A stretch of DNA of 64,000 bases, taken from contig CP137683.1 of assembly GCA_037976565.1 (NCBI GenBank), positions 8,750,025 through 8,814,024 of the forward strand, written 5' to 3'. The notes under the pieces are model-generated. The model saw only the letters and a list, made by a program, of their open reading frames with translations. It was not told the DNA's origin and searched no databases. This DNA comes from Mesocentrotus franciscanus (taxonomy: Eukaryota > Echinodermata > Echinoidea > Camarodonta > Strongylocentrotidae). Position 1 is the stretch's first letter. Each line of letters opens with the position of its first letter. Positions 1-11,894 of the stretch are shown piece by piece. Position numbers and translations under genes: made by a program.

Positions 1-3000
1 TATTCAGGTCAAGGGTCAACAAGTCATGTCGTCAAAGGTCGCATAAAGGTCAGAACGCGCGCGTACGCGCGCGTCAAAATTCAAAATGCTCAAAATCACT
101 TAACTATTAAACGAGAGTACGTTTCAGGTCATTTTAAGCATTTCAAAAATTTCCGTCCGTGCGCGTCCGCGCGCGCGTTATGCGCGCTCGCAGCGCGTAC
201 ACATCATAAAAACGCCGTTTTTCGCATGGTTTGTATTCTGACACTATTTTTGACAATTTCCAACTATTTCCAGTCATTCTCGACCTTCCATAATGCCACA
301 CGCGTGCGTCAAACTTTAAAATTCGTGCGCGCGTCAATGGGCAATATAATGTAAAAAGTGGTAAAAACATGTCTATATAAAATCCGCCATAGCTCGTCAG
401 AATGCCTAAATACCCCAAATTTTTAACATTTTCTGGAAGCCCATGAAATGTTTATAAGATTTCATGTATAATTTTGTCCAATCGTATGTTCTGACGTCGT
501 CATATTTGCATATGAACTCGAAAATTTGATTTTGAAAATATGACATCATAATTTTTGTATAAATTTGATAATATTGCAGTAATATTGTCGATTTTCTTCC
601 AAATTTTGATATGTTCTAGCTGAGACAATTCTCTACAAATGCAGTCAACACGATTTTCATTTTGACAAAGGCATCATGGCGTATTTTGCGATTAAAGGAG
701 GCATGTCAATTTTCACATTTTGCGTGTATTCTCTATGGGACATGACTTTTCTCAAAACTGGATTCTACATTCCCGTCTTTCGCGAGCAATATCTCCGTTG
801 TTTTAGTTTTGTTTTCGCTGAGCTTTGAGTATGTTGTAGCTGAGACAATAAGCTATCACAAGTGTGCCATTTATTTTTCGATCAGATGCCGGGATCATGC
901 TTATATTTCACTTGCAAAGTGGGATTTGAGAATTCCATTTTCCGTTCACGTGTAATCGCTATGGGAAATGTTTTGGGAAATGTTTTTGTATATCGGTAAC
1001 GCACTTGTTCATTTTTATTTTCCCACCACTTTATTGTGAGCGTGATTGCTCGAATTCGGCTCCATCAATTTTCATCAAATTTTTGTCAGTCATCAGGCTT
1101 ATCAAATTCAAGTGCCACCATTTTTTTCAAGGTCATCAGGTCATCGTGACGTCATCCAGGCGCCATTTTGTGAAATCACATTATCAATCATATCTTCATG
1201 ATGCGTCATCAAAGGTTATTTATATTCATATCACATATTAGGTCAAGGGTCAACAAGTCATGTCATCAAAGGTCACAAAAGGTCATGACGCGCGTACGCG
1301 CGTCAATATTTTAAAATGCTCAAAATCACTTAACTATTAAACGAGAGTACGAATCAGGTCATTTTAAGCATTTCAAAATTTCCGTCCGTGCGCGTCCGCG
1401 CGCGCGTTCGCGCGCAGCACGTTCACATCGTAAACACGCCGTTTTTGCATGGTTTGTATTTCTGACACTATTTTTGACAATTTCCAACTATTTCCAGTCA
1501 TTCTCGACCTTCTATAATGCCACACGCGTGCGTCAAACTTTAAAATTCGTGCGCGCGTCAATGGGCAATATAATGTAAAAGTGGTAAAAACATGTCTATA
1601 TAAAATCCGCCATAGCTCGTCAGAATGAATTCCTCTCCATTTTTTCATATTTGGATAGAGTATGAATTGGAGATATGATTTCATGTCTCATTTTGCCAGT
1701 ACATATATCGTGACGTCATCATAAAGGCCTTGGAACTCAAAATACGAATTTGCATATTATGACGTCCGCATATTTATGGAAAATTGATTGTATCTCTGTA
1801 AATATTAATTGTTTTTCTTCCAAATTTAGATATGTTGTAGCTAAGACAATTCCCTACAAGATAAGTTATCCTCACTTTTCGTTTTGATGACGTCATCAAA
1901 GTGAAAATTTCAATTAAAGGCGACATGTCAGAATTTTCTTAACGTGCGTGTTATGTCTACGAAAGTCGAATTTCGTTCACATCATGAATCTACATAACAT
2001 TAATCTTTGAGCACTATCTAGCTTATTTAAGCTCTTTTTTCTTCCAAATTTTGATATGTTGTAGCTAAGACAATTTTCTACAAGATCAGTTATTCAGATT
2101 ACATAACAGACCACCTAATTCGTCCTCATGACGAATTACATTTCTATTTCTACCCCTTTTTTGTTCGAGGATAACTCAAGATCGGTTTTGTCAATTTCTT
2201 TCAATTTTGGCACAGTCATAGGTCATTGTCATGAGACGTGACAGGAACATTTTCAAGGTCATCAAGTCTTCATGACGTCATCCAGGCGCCATTTTGTGTT
2301 TTTTTGTACTTTCAACTCATGATCATATCTTCATAACGGAAAGTCATTTCTCATTCATATTTATCATGATCAAGGTCAATATCCGTCCGGTCAATTTCAG
2401 GTCAAAAACGCGCGCGCATGCGTACGTCCGCGCGTCAGCGCGCGCAAAATTTCAAAATGCTCCAAATCGTCTCAAATTCGTTTTGGATACGTTTCAGGCC
2501 ATTTTAAGCATTTCGCAAAAAAACTCGCACACGCACATGCGCGTGCGTTTTCGCGCGTAACACCATTACACAACATAAAATCGCCATTTTTTTTTCTTTC
2601 ATATTTCCCATATTTTTTCAAACAATTTGATACCATATTTATCTCTTATTGACCATTAATAACAAGATGAGCGTCCATTCAATATAAATGTCCGTGCGCG
2701 CGAGCTCTTGTAATACATAGCATATATGGGCAAAAACATGCCTATACAAAATTCATTGTAACTCTTCAGAATGGATGGGAACTCCCAATTTTTTTCATAT
2801 TTGGATAGATTATGAGTCGGAGATATGATTTCATGTCTCATTTGACCCTCAATTAACTCATGACGTCATCATAATGGCCTCCGAACTCAAAATTTCAATT
2901 TGCATATTATGACGTCAGCATATTTTGGAAAATTGATTGTATCTCTGTAAATATTGATCGATTTTCTTCCAAATTTTGATATGTTCTAGCTGAGACAATT

Positions 3001-3337
3001 CTCTACAAATGCAGTCACCACGATTTTCATTTTGACAAAGGCATCATGGCGTATTTTTGCGATTAAAGGAGGCATGTCAATTTTTCACATTTTGCGTGTA
3101 TTCTCTATGGGACATGACTTTTTCTCAAAACTGGATTCTACATTCCGTCTTTCGCGAGCAATATCTCCGTCGTTTTAGTTTTGTTTTTGCTGAGCTTTGA
3201 GTATGTTGTAGCTGAGACAATAAGCTATCACAAGTGTGCCCTTTATTTTTCGATCAGATGCCGGGATCATGCTCATATTTCACTTGCAAAGTGAGATTTG
3301 AGAATTCCATTTTCCGTTCACGTGTAATGTCTATGTG

Positions 3338-3409
3338 GATTATTTTGGTATAGTGGTCATAGCACTTGCCTCCCATTCCGGCGACCCAAGTTCGATTCCT
3401 GGTGGGTCA
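3338..3409 (+). pseudogene. tRNA-Gly(CCC)-like sequence, array copy 1
   Basis: It has a good Pol III A box (TGGTATAGTGG) and a B box (GTTCGATTCC), with a CCC anticodon in a 7-nt loop. The T arm pairs apart from one mismatch. The acceptor stem does not pair and the anticodon stem is broken, so it is not a functional tRNA. A run of more than 15 T follows immediately and would end Pol III transcription. It may be a SINE head or a captured tRNA pseudogene that now repeats with the array. Confidence 0.6.
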
Positions 3410-3740
3410 TTTTTTTTTTTTTTTTTTGCCGTCGTTTTAAATTTGATTTTATGATCTTCTTCGACTATTATAACATATTATCATATACAATCACAAACAA
3501 TGTAATAAAATGCCTAATTTTGCGTGTTATATCTATGGGAGAAGAATGTCAATCGTTTGAGTACAACCCTATGGGAAATCTGGTATTAAACCTAATATAG
3601 GGTGTATCTCCCAACTCTGCTACAATATCAAATCACCTTGCTAGTCTCCTTCCCAGACGTTTTTACTTTTCCAGTTATTCAGCCCAAGGTATATGCATGT
3701 TTACGTCTCTCCCGTGGACATAGAATTGTTTACTTGTCTA

Positions 3741-4078
3741 TACTTCTCTCTTTCTCTATATTAAATTCTATTTATGCTGGATATATTGAATGCATCGTTC
3801 TCCATTGCATCTCTCTCTTTCTCCTCTCTCTTGCTCTGTTTCCTTCTCCTCTCTTATTTTGCCCCTCTCCTTCTCTTGCTCTGTCTCTGCATATATATCT
3901 CTCTACTCTTTTACCCTCTCCCTCTCTCTCTGCCTCCCTCTACCTCGACCTCTTGCCTTGCCTCCCTCTTATTCTCTTGCTCTGTCTCCCTCTGCCTCTG
4001 CCCTTCTCTTTTCTTCTCTCTCACCCTCTACCTCTCCCGCCTGCTCTGGTTCTCGTTCTCCTTCTATTATGTCTTGTA
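3741..4078. repeat. Polypyrimidine (CT-rich) block, array copy 1
   Basis: About 330 bp that is almost all C and T on the plus strand, made of irregular CTCT, CCTCTC and TTCTC words. Related blocks lie at about 5941-6275 and 8111-8450 and differ by small in/dels, as expected for slippage. It translates to Leu/Ser/Pro-rich frames in all phases, which I regard as artefacts. Confidence 0.85.
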
Positions 4079-5525
4079 ATGTTCCTTAATTTTCTACAGC
4101 TCTGCCCTTTGCCCTTTGGCCTTGGAACTCAAAATACGAATTTGCATATTATGACGTCAGCATATTTATGGAAAATTGATTGTATCTCTGTAAATATGGA
4201 TCGATTTTCTTCCAAATTTTGATATGTTGTAGCTAAGACAATTTTCTACAAGATCAGTTATTCAGATTACATAACAGACCACCTAATTCGTCCTCATGAC
4301 GAATTACATTTCTAGTTTATTTATTTATTTTTATTTATTTCCGCCCCTTTTTTGTGTAGAGGATAACTCAAGATCGGTTTAGTCAATTTCTTTCAATTTT
4401 GATACAGTCATAGGTCATAGTCATGAGACGTGACAGTAACATTTTCAAGGTCATCAAGTCTTCATGACGTCATCCAGGCGCCATTTTGTGTTTTTTTGGT
4501 ACTTTCAACTCATGATCATATCTTCATAACGGAAAGTCATTTCTCATTCATATTTATCATGATCAAGGTCAATATCCGTCCGGTCAATTTCAGGTCAAAA
4601 ACGCGCGCGCATGCGTACGTCCGCGCGTCAGCGCGCGCAAAATTTCAAAATGCTCCAAATCGTCTCAAATTCATTTTGATACGTTTCAGGCCATTTTAAG
4701 CATTTCGCAAAAAACGCGCACACACGAATGCGCGCGTTTTCGTTCGTGACGGCCGAACGCAACATAAATCGCCATTTTTTTTGTCATGATATTCCTCATT
4801 TTTTCTGAACAATTTGATACCATGTTTATCCTTTTATGACCATTAATAACGGAATGAGCGTCCGTTCAAGAAACATGTCCGTGCGCGCGATCTCTTGTAA
4901 TACATAGCATATATGGGCAAAAACATGCCTATACAAAATTCATTGTAACTCTTCAGAATGGATGGGAACTCCCAATTTTTTTCATATTTGGATAGATTAT
5001 GAGTCGGAGATATGATTTCATGTCTCATTTGACCCTCAATTAACTCATGACGTCATCATAATGGCCTCCGAACTCAAAATTTCAATTTGCATATTATGAC
5101 GTCAGCATATTTTTGGAAAATTGATTGTATCTCTGTAAATATTGATCGATTTTCTTCCAAATTTTGATATGTTCTAGCTGAGACAATTCTCTACAAATGC
5201 AGTTGTCACGATTTTCATTTTGACAAAGGCATCATGGCGTATTTTTGCGATTAAAGGAGGCATGTCAATTTTTCACATTTTGCGTGTATTCTCTATGGGA
5301 CATGACTTTTCTCAAAACTGGATTCTACATTACCGTCTTTCGCGAGCAATATCTCCGTCGTTTTAGTTTTGTTTTCGCTGAGCTTTGAGTATGTTGTAGC
5401 TGAGACAATAAGCTATCACAAGTGTGCCCTTTATTTTTCGATCAGATGCCGGGATCATGCTCATATTTCACTTGCAAAGTGGGATTTGAGAATTCCATTT
5501 TCCGTTCACGTGTAATGTCTATGTG

Positions 5526-5597
5526 GATTATTTTGGTATAGTGGTCATAGCACTTGCCTCCCATTCCGGCGACCCAAGTTCGATTCCTGGTGGGTCA
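5526..5597 (+). pseudogene. tRNA-Gly(CCC)-like sequence, array copy 2
   Basis: This is the same tRNA-like block as at 3338-3409, with A box, B box and trailing T-run preserved and the acceptor stem unpaired in the same way. Confidence 0.6.
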
Positions 5598-5940
5598 TTT
5601 TTTTTTTTTTTTTTTGCCGTCGTTTTAAATTTGATTTTATGATCTTCTTCGACTATTATAACATATTATCATATACAATCACAAACAATCACAAACAATG
5701 AATAAAATGCCTAATTTTGCGTGTTATATCTATGGGAGAAGAATGTCAATCGTTTGAGTACAACCCTATGGGAAATCTGGTTCCTTGTCGTGTATTAAAC
5801 CTAATATAGGGTTTATCTCCCAACTCTGCTACAATATCAAATCACCTTGCTAGTCTCCTTCCCAGACGTTTTTACTTTTCCAGTTATTCAGCCCAGGTAT
5901 ATGCATGTTTACGTCTCTCCCGTGGACATAGAATTGTTTA

Positions 5941-6275
5941 CTTGTCTATACTTCTCTCTTTCTCTATATTAAATTCTATTTATGCTGGATATATTGAATG
6001 CATCGTTCTCCATTGCATCTCTCTCTTTCTCCTCTCTCTTGCTCTGTTTCCCTTCTCTCTTATTTTGCCCCTCTCCTTCTCTTGCTCTGTCTCTGCATAT
6101 ATATCTCTCTACTCTTTTACCCTCTCCCTCTCTCTCTCTCCCTCTACCTCGACCTCTTGCCTTGCCTCCCTCTTATTCTCTTGCTCTGTCTCCCTCTGCC
6201 TCTGCCCTTCTCTTTTCTTCTCTCTCACCCTCTACCTCTCCCGCCTCTGGTTCTCGTTCTCCTTCTATTATGTCT
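5941..6275. repeat. Polypyrimidine block, array copy 2
   Basis: Counterpart of the block at 3741-4078, slightly shorter through loss of several CT dinucleotides. Confidence 0.85.
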
Positions 6276-7715
6276 TGTAATGTTCCTTAATTTTCTATAG
6301 CTCTGCCCTTTGCCCTTTGGCCTTGGAACTCAAAATACGAATTTGCATATTATGACGTCAGCATATTTATGGAAAATTGATTGTATCTGTAAATATGGAT
6401 CGATTTTCTTCCAAATTTTGATATGTTGTAGCTAAGACAATTTTCTACAAGATCAGTTATTCAGATTACATAACAGACCACCTAATTCGTCCTCATGACG
6501 AATTACATTTCTAGTTTTTATTTATTTCCGCCCCTTTTTTGTGTAGAGGATAACTCAAGATCGGTTCTGTCAATTTCTTTCAATTTTGATACAGTCATAG
6601 GTCATAGTCATGAGACGTGACAGTAACATTTTCAAGGTCATCAAGTCTTCATGACGTCATCCAGGCGCCATTTTGTGTTTTTTTGGTACTTTCAACTCAT
6701 GATCATATCTTCATAACGGAAAGTCATTTCTCATTCATATTTCACATGATCAAGGTCAATATCCATCCGGTCAATTTCAGGTCAAAACGCGCGCGCATGC
6801 GTACGTCCGCGCGTCAGCGCGCGCAAAATTTCAAAATGCTCTAAATCGTCTCAAATTCATTTTAGATACGTTTCAGGCCATTTTAAGCATTTCGCAAAAA
6901 ACGCGCACACACGAATGCGCGCGTTTTCGTTCGTGACGGCCGAACGCAACATAATTCCTCCTATCTTTTTTGGCATGATATTCCTCTTTTTTTCTGAACA
7001 ATTTGATACCATGTTTATTCTTTTATGACCATTAATAACGGAATGAGCGTCCGTTCAAGAAACATGTCCGTGCGCGCGATCTCTTGTAATACATAGCATA
7101 TATGGGCAAAAACATGCCTATACAAAATTCATTGTTACTCTTCAGAATGGATGGGAACTCCCATTTTTTTCATATTTGGATAGATTATGAGTCGGAGATA
7201 TGATTTCATGTCTCATTTGACCCTCAATTAACTCATGACGTCATCATAATGGCCTCCGAACTCAAAATTTCAATTTGCATATTATGACGTCAGCACATTT
7301 TTGGAAAATTGATTGTATCTCTGTAAATATTGATTGATTTTCTTCCAAATTTTGATATGTTCTAGCTGAGACAATTCTCCACAAATGCAGTCACCACGAT
7401 TTTTCATTTTGACAAAGGCATCATGGCGTATTTTTGCGATTAAAGGAGGCATGTCAATTTTTCACATTTTGCGTGTATTCTCTATGGGACATGACTTTTT
7501 CTCAAAACTGGATTCTACATTCCCGTCTTTCGCGAGCAATATCTCCGTCGTTTTAGTTTTGTTTTTGCTGAGCTTTGAGTATGTTGTAGCTGAGACAATA
7601 AGCTATCACAAGTGTGCCCTTTATTTTTCGATCAGATGCCGGGATCATGCTCATATTTCACTTGCAAAGTGAGATTTGAGAATTCCATTTTCCGTTCACG
7701 TGTAATGTCTATGTG

Positions 7716-7787
7716 GATTATTTTGGTATAGTGGTCATAGCACTTGCCTCCCATTCCGGCGACCCAAGTTCGATTCCTGGTGGGTCA
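7716..7787 (+). pseudogene. tRNA-Gly(CCC)-like sequence, array copy 3
   Basis: Third copy, with the internal promoter boxes intact and the T-run still present. Preservation of boxes and terminator across copies could reflect recent duplication rather than function. Confidence 0.6.
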
Positions 7788-8110
7788 TTTTTTTTTTTTT
7801 TTTTGCCGTCGTTTTAGATTTGATTTTATGATCTTCTTCGACTATTATAACATATTATCATATACAATCACAAACAATGTAATAAAATGCCTAATTTTGC
7901 GTGTTATATCTATGGGAGAAGAATGTCAATCGTTTGAGTACAACCCTATGGGAAATCTGGTATTAAACCTAATATAGGGTTTATCTCCCAACTCTGCTAC
8001 AATATCAAATCACCTTGCTAGTCTCCTTCCCAGACGTTTTTACTTTTCCAGTTATTCAGCCCAAGGTATATGCATGTTTACGTCTCTCCCGTGGACATAG
8101 AATTGTTTAC

Positions 8111-8450
8111 TTGTCTATACTTCTCTCTTTCTCTATATTAAATTCTATTTATGCTGGATATATTGAATGCATCGTTCTCCATTGCATCTCTCTCTTTCTC
8201 CTCTCTCTTGCTCTGTTTCCCTTCTCCTCTCTTATTTTGCCCCTCTCCTTCTCTTGCTCTGTCTCTGCATATATATATCTCTCTACTCTTTTACCCTCTC
8301 CCTCTCTCTCTGCCTCCGTCTACCTCGACCTCTTGCCTTGCCTCCCTCTTATTCTCTTGCTCTGTCTCCCTCTGCCTCTGCCATTCTCTTTTTCTTCTCT
8401 CTCACCCTCTACCTCTCCCGCCTCTGGTTCTCGTTCTCCTTTTATTATGT
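8111..8450. repeat. Polypyrimidine block, array copy 3
   Basis: Counterpart of the blocks at 3741 and 5941; it ends shortly before the right edge of the array. Confidence 0.85.
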
Positions 8451-8690
8451 ATTCCTTAATTTTCTATAGCTCTGCCCTTTGCCCTTTGGCCTTGGAACTC
8501 AAAATACGAATTTGCATATTATGACGTCAGTATATTTATGGAAAATTGATTGTATCTCTGTAAATATGGATCGATTTTCTTCCAAATTTTGATATGTTGT
8601 AGCTAAGACAATTTTCTACAAGATCAGTTATTCAGATTACATAACAGACCACCTAATTCGTCTTCATGACGAATTACATTTCTAGTTTTA

Positions 8691-9180
8691 AGTTGGTTTT
8701 GATAGACGTTGAAAAATGAAAGAAACAGATCTGTGAAAATTAGGGCAAAATCCGATGAAAAATAGGAAAGTTATGATTTTTTGTAGTTGGCATTAACCAA
8801 ACAAAAATTGACAACTCTGTGACGTATCTTTCGAGCTGCTCTCTAATTTACTCTGTACTTTAGTCTTAGTTATCAATGACGGATTAGATTTGTTTCATAC
8901 AGGGGTTGTATACAAACATATTTGCAATAATTATACTCAGGATGAATGTATGATTGAAAATTGAAATTTTTAATCAAAAGGAAAAATATAAATGTTTGAA
9001 GTCTCTTAGCTAGTACAGGGCTAATGGGAGAGGAGCTCGCAAGATACGTCACAGAGTTCATAACTTTCCTATTTTAATCGGCTTTTGCTCGAACTTTCAG
9101 TGACCCATTTGTCTCTCTTATTTGTTTTTGCTTCTATTAAAACCAAATTAATATCAGGGTGGACTTTCCCTTTAAGATGG
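8691..9180. mobile_element. MITE-like dispersed repeat next to the array
   Basis: The left part runs on from the array with TTGGTTTTGATAG, and the right end (to about 9178) reads as its inverted counterpart, ending in CCCTTTAAG. The motif 'acaactctgtgacg' appears near the left end and its reverse complement near 9045, so the element is palindromic. A related sequence lies at 49458-49660. No coding content is visible. Confidence 0.55.
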
Positions 9181-9441
9181 CAATTCCAAAAGAGAAACAT
9201 TATCGTTTTCCTTCACAGAAACAAATGAAGTGACACCAACGTAAGTGTTGTGCTTATAAGAAGCAAAGGGGTGACTTTAAGAAAATGATCTTTTTACAAT
9301 AAAAATGAAGTTTAGGATATATTTTATCAGGAGATGGGATAACGGTGGGGAAAGAAAAAAAATAAAAGTGTTTCAATACTGAGCAGGTCGGTCACACTTA
9401 ATATTAACAAATGTTGACATGCAAAATGTGAATTTCCTTAC

Positions 9442-9564
9442 AGTTACAAGTTTTCTGATCAAGTTGAAGTGCGTAACCCTGGCTACATGAGCAAATGGAT
9501 GACCCCAGTGTGTTCTGACATTTATGATCGCATCCTCCGTTGTTGACCGAGCACTCATTAATAT
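9442..9564 (-). CDS. SVEP1-like exon: EGF 8, calcium-binding type
   Basis: A 41-codon phase 1-1 exon: [42 protein letters not shown] plus the GGCxHxC pattern is the calcium-binding EGF of fibrillin/LDLR type. It is the last exon I can recognise; the gene must continue to the left, inside or beyond the repeat array. Confidence 0.88.
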
Positions 9565-10140
9565 CTGTGTAGTTTTGAAATTAATCAAACTTTGGTATTA
9601 GCGAAACTTAGAATGTTTAGAATAAGTATAAATTTGAGAGCATATCTGTGAAATTATTCTACAACTGTATTCCCTTTACCGAACATGTGGGTAACACAAT
9701 ACGATGTCACATAACGTAAATTAATAAGGGGTTGCATTATTATAACATGAAGTACAATTTCGTGTCATGCATTTTTGTTCTAACCCTTTACAAATAATTT
9801 TTGCCTGAAATTTTACCAACGGAACATCATTTTGTTTAAATACTATTTAATACAAAATGCATAATCAGGACCCCCCCCCTCTCTCTCTCTCTCTCTCTTT
9901 CACTCTCTCACTCTCTTTTTATCTCTCCTTTTTCATCTAATTATCTAGTTACATCCGTCAAAGCATATGTACAAAATTACATGTAGGTAATGGTGTACCT
10001 TAATTATTCTATGTAAAGTAGAAGAAGTAGCTATTTTTGGTAAAGTAGAATCAGTTCAGGTCTTCGAAACCAGCATTATCAACACTTACTAAATGGTACA
10101 TACTTTTTAAAATTCTATATAATGTATTAAAAACACTCAC

Positions 10141-10269
10141 CAAATTGGCAACGTCGTCCAGTGAACCCATCAGGACACTGACACACACGTTGTCCATTCT
10201 GTATGCTACAGACACCTCCTTGTTGACATTCCACGTCATGGCAGTCACCTTGATTCCGGCATGCTCCTC
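10141..10269 (-). CDS. SVEP1-like exon: EGF 7
   Basis: A 43-codon phase 1-1 exon: GACRNQGDCHDVECQQGG, VCSIQNGQRVCQC and PDGFTGRRCQF. It is an EGF repeat with four extra residues around a DCHD insert that adds cysteines before the standard six. In vertebrate SVEP1 the pentraxin is followed by two CCPs, so EGF immediately after pentraxin is a difference. Confidence 0.85.
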
Positions 10270-10869
10270 CTAGGTTTTTAAAACAAGAATGAAAGAATAA
10301 AAAAGTCAAAAGTAAGAATAATATTCTGGTAGAAATATCATAATTTCCAGCTTATTTATATTTTTATTCCAATAAAAGTTCATACCCAAGTGGTATCCTG
10401 TTCTGATTTGTGCTTTCTATAAATACATTGTAGTAGCGAAAACGGAAAAGTAAATGACCATTCTATTTTCAATCGAATGTATATATTAAACTGGAACATA
10501 ATGTTGATAGTTGACAAGACATTGATATATTTTATTGTTGATAGGATTTTTAGTCAAATATGATGTAGGTGATAGGATTTTGAATATTTACCATTTGTTT
10601 ACTATTAATATATCCCTTTAGTATGTCAAGTGATCAGGGACGTCCTGTGGTTGTTCTGACGGCAGTTTGAAAATCTGACCACCAGGTTTTACATTGTCGA
10701 CAATTTTTTTAACTGTTTGTTGGTATAGTGTCAGCGACCTTATCGATGCTCCTTCCTCCCTCCCCTGCATTCAAAATTGACTAGCGATGATCGTACGAGC
10801 AAGAAGTTATTAGGCTTAAGTTCAATCTTATATTTTCTTGATACGAGTGATGCAAAAATGAATACTCAC

Positions 10870-11020
10870 CATTGCAAATATCTGATCTAACACTCCTTCT
10901 CAGAGCTCCTCTTAGACCAGTCGACAGCTGAGCCCATGAAAGTGCGTTACCAGAATGAGAGCCACAGGACTGTAAAGATTGAATCTCACTTCGAGTCATT
11001 GCATAGTCCCATATATTAAC
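10870..11020 (-). CDS. SVEP1-like exon: pentraxin domain, last part
   Basis: The 151-bp exon in phase 0 to 1 reads VNIWDYAMTRSEIQSLQSC, then GNALSWAQLSTGLRGAL and SDICNG. The NIWD strand and the closing C...SW..L..G segment end the pentraxin fold as in SVEP1. The donor is GTGAGT. Confidence 0.9.
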
Positions 11021-11196
11021 CTATATGTAAAGAAACACCATGGCAGAATGACAATTTAATCAGTAGAAATACATTTCGAATTATGTTTTCTGATTTTCCG
11101 ATTATAGAAGGGAAAAGATTTACTAGGAATGTTACATCTCTTTGATTTAGTGCAAGTCATCACAGAGTCTTTCTTTTAACCATTGCTTTTATAAAA

Positions 11197-11290
11197 GAGA
11201 GATGGTAGTTTAATGCAAAAGGTTGAGGATTCGAATCCTAGCCCAGTGCTTATGTAATCAGAAGGGCATTCTCTCTAGAGCCAGATGTTA
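11197..11290 (+). repeat. Possible tRNA-derived SINE head
   Basis: A GATGGTAGTTTAATG box-A-like word is followed about 35 bp later by a GGATTCGAATCC B box with a pairing T arm. The body is not clear. It lies in the intron between the last and middle pentraxin exons. Confidence 0.4.
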
Positions 11291-11509
11291 TAAATGGGTA
11301 AATCAGGCATTATGGAAATTGTCAAATCTGTGATCACAGTTATAACGATAACCGGAAGATCTGTAAAAGGAACTCTTCAAAGAATGATATTTATAAGACA
11401 TTTTTCAGATTTTCGCGGCAGATTCGATCATAGGATTATTATTAAATATCATGGATGTATTAACACACAAAAATATCAGCAGAAGGCTTAAAAATGGAAT
11501 AAATCTCAC

Positions 11510-11720
11510 TTGTGATAAGCTCCCGATGAAAGATTTCTTAACCACGTAGGATCCGTTATAAGTATCTTGTTCTTGGCCTACAATAAATATTCCTCTTCCT
11601 TTCACGAAGGTTCCAGTAGATAAACCTGTTCCCGATGTTGCTTCGGATCCATCGAGATATAACGACCAGGTACCGGTCTCACTGGTCCAGGTTACTAAGA
11701 TGTAGTGCCAGTTGGCGTCT
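11510..11720 (-). CDS. SVEP1-like exon: pentraxin domain, middle part
   Basis: Encodes DANWHYILVTWTSETGTW, SLYLDGSEATSGTGL, IFIVGQEQD and KKSFIGSLSQ. WHYIxVTWTS, GQEQD and SFxGSxSQ are diagnostic pentraxin positions. It enters in phase 2 and leaves in phase 0 through GTGAGA. About 15-20 residues expected between DYN and DANWH are absent from both exons. Confidence 0.9.
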
Positions 11721-11894
11721 CTGTACGAGAATAAGGTATATAAAGGGATGATTAGTGCTATAACATAGAAGAATAGTTTTGAAGGACAAAAAATGTCGTG
11801 CATTTATAATTATTAGCAAATGCAAGATAGAACAGAACGCCTAAATAATTTTTTTTTAAATAGTCACAGGTGTGTAGCGCTGAATTCTACGTTT

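Larger units (their letters stand above)
1..8690. repeat. Tandem repeat array, unit about 2.19 kb
   Basis: Landmarks recur at near-constant spacing: the tRNA-like block at 3341, 5529 and 7719 (2188 and 2190 bp apart), and a CRE-containing motif at about 2275, 4466 and 6655. Three good copies run from about 2270 to 8690, the last one truncated. The stretch 1-2270 holds two shorter, diverged relatives (about 1.2 kb each) without the tRNA-like and pyrimidine blocks. Within each unit, sub-blocks are themselves related, so the 2.19 kb unit looks like a higher-order repeat built from two about 1.1 kb halves. Open frames across the array repeat with the units and are low-complexity, so I do not call genes. 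Copies differ by a few percent and by short indels. Confidence 0.93.

Noticed and set aside
3338..3409. Functional tRNA-Gly gene
   Set aside because: The acceptor stem does not pair and the anticodon stem has mismatches; kept only as tRNA-like.
3602..8524. Open frames of 95-206 codons across the array
   Set aside because: They are Leu/Ser/Pro-rich, overlap in all three phases over CT-rich blocks and shift with each repeat unit; products of low complexity.
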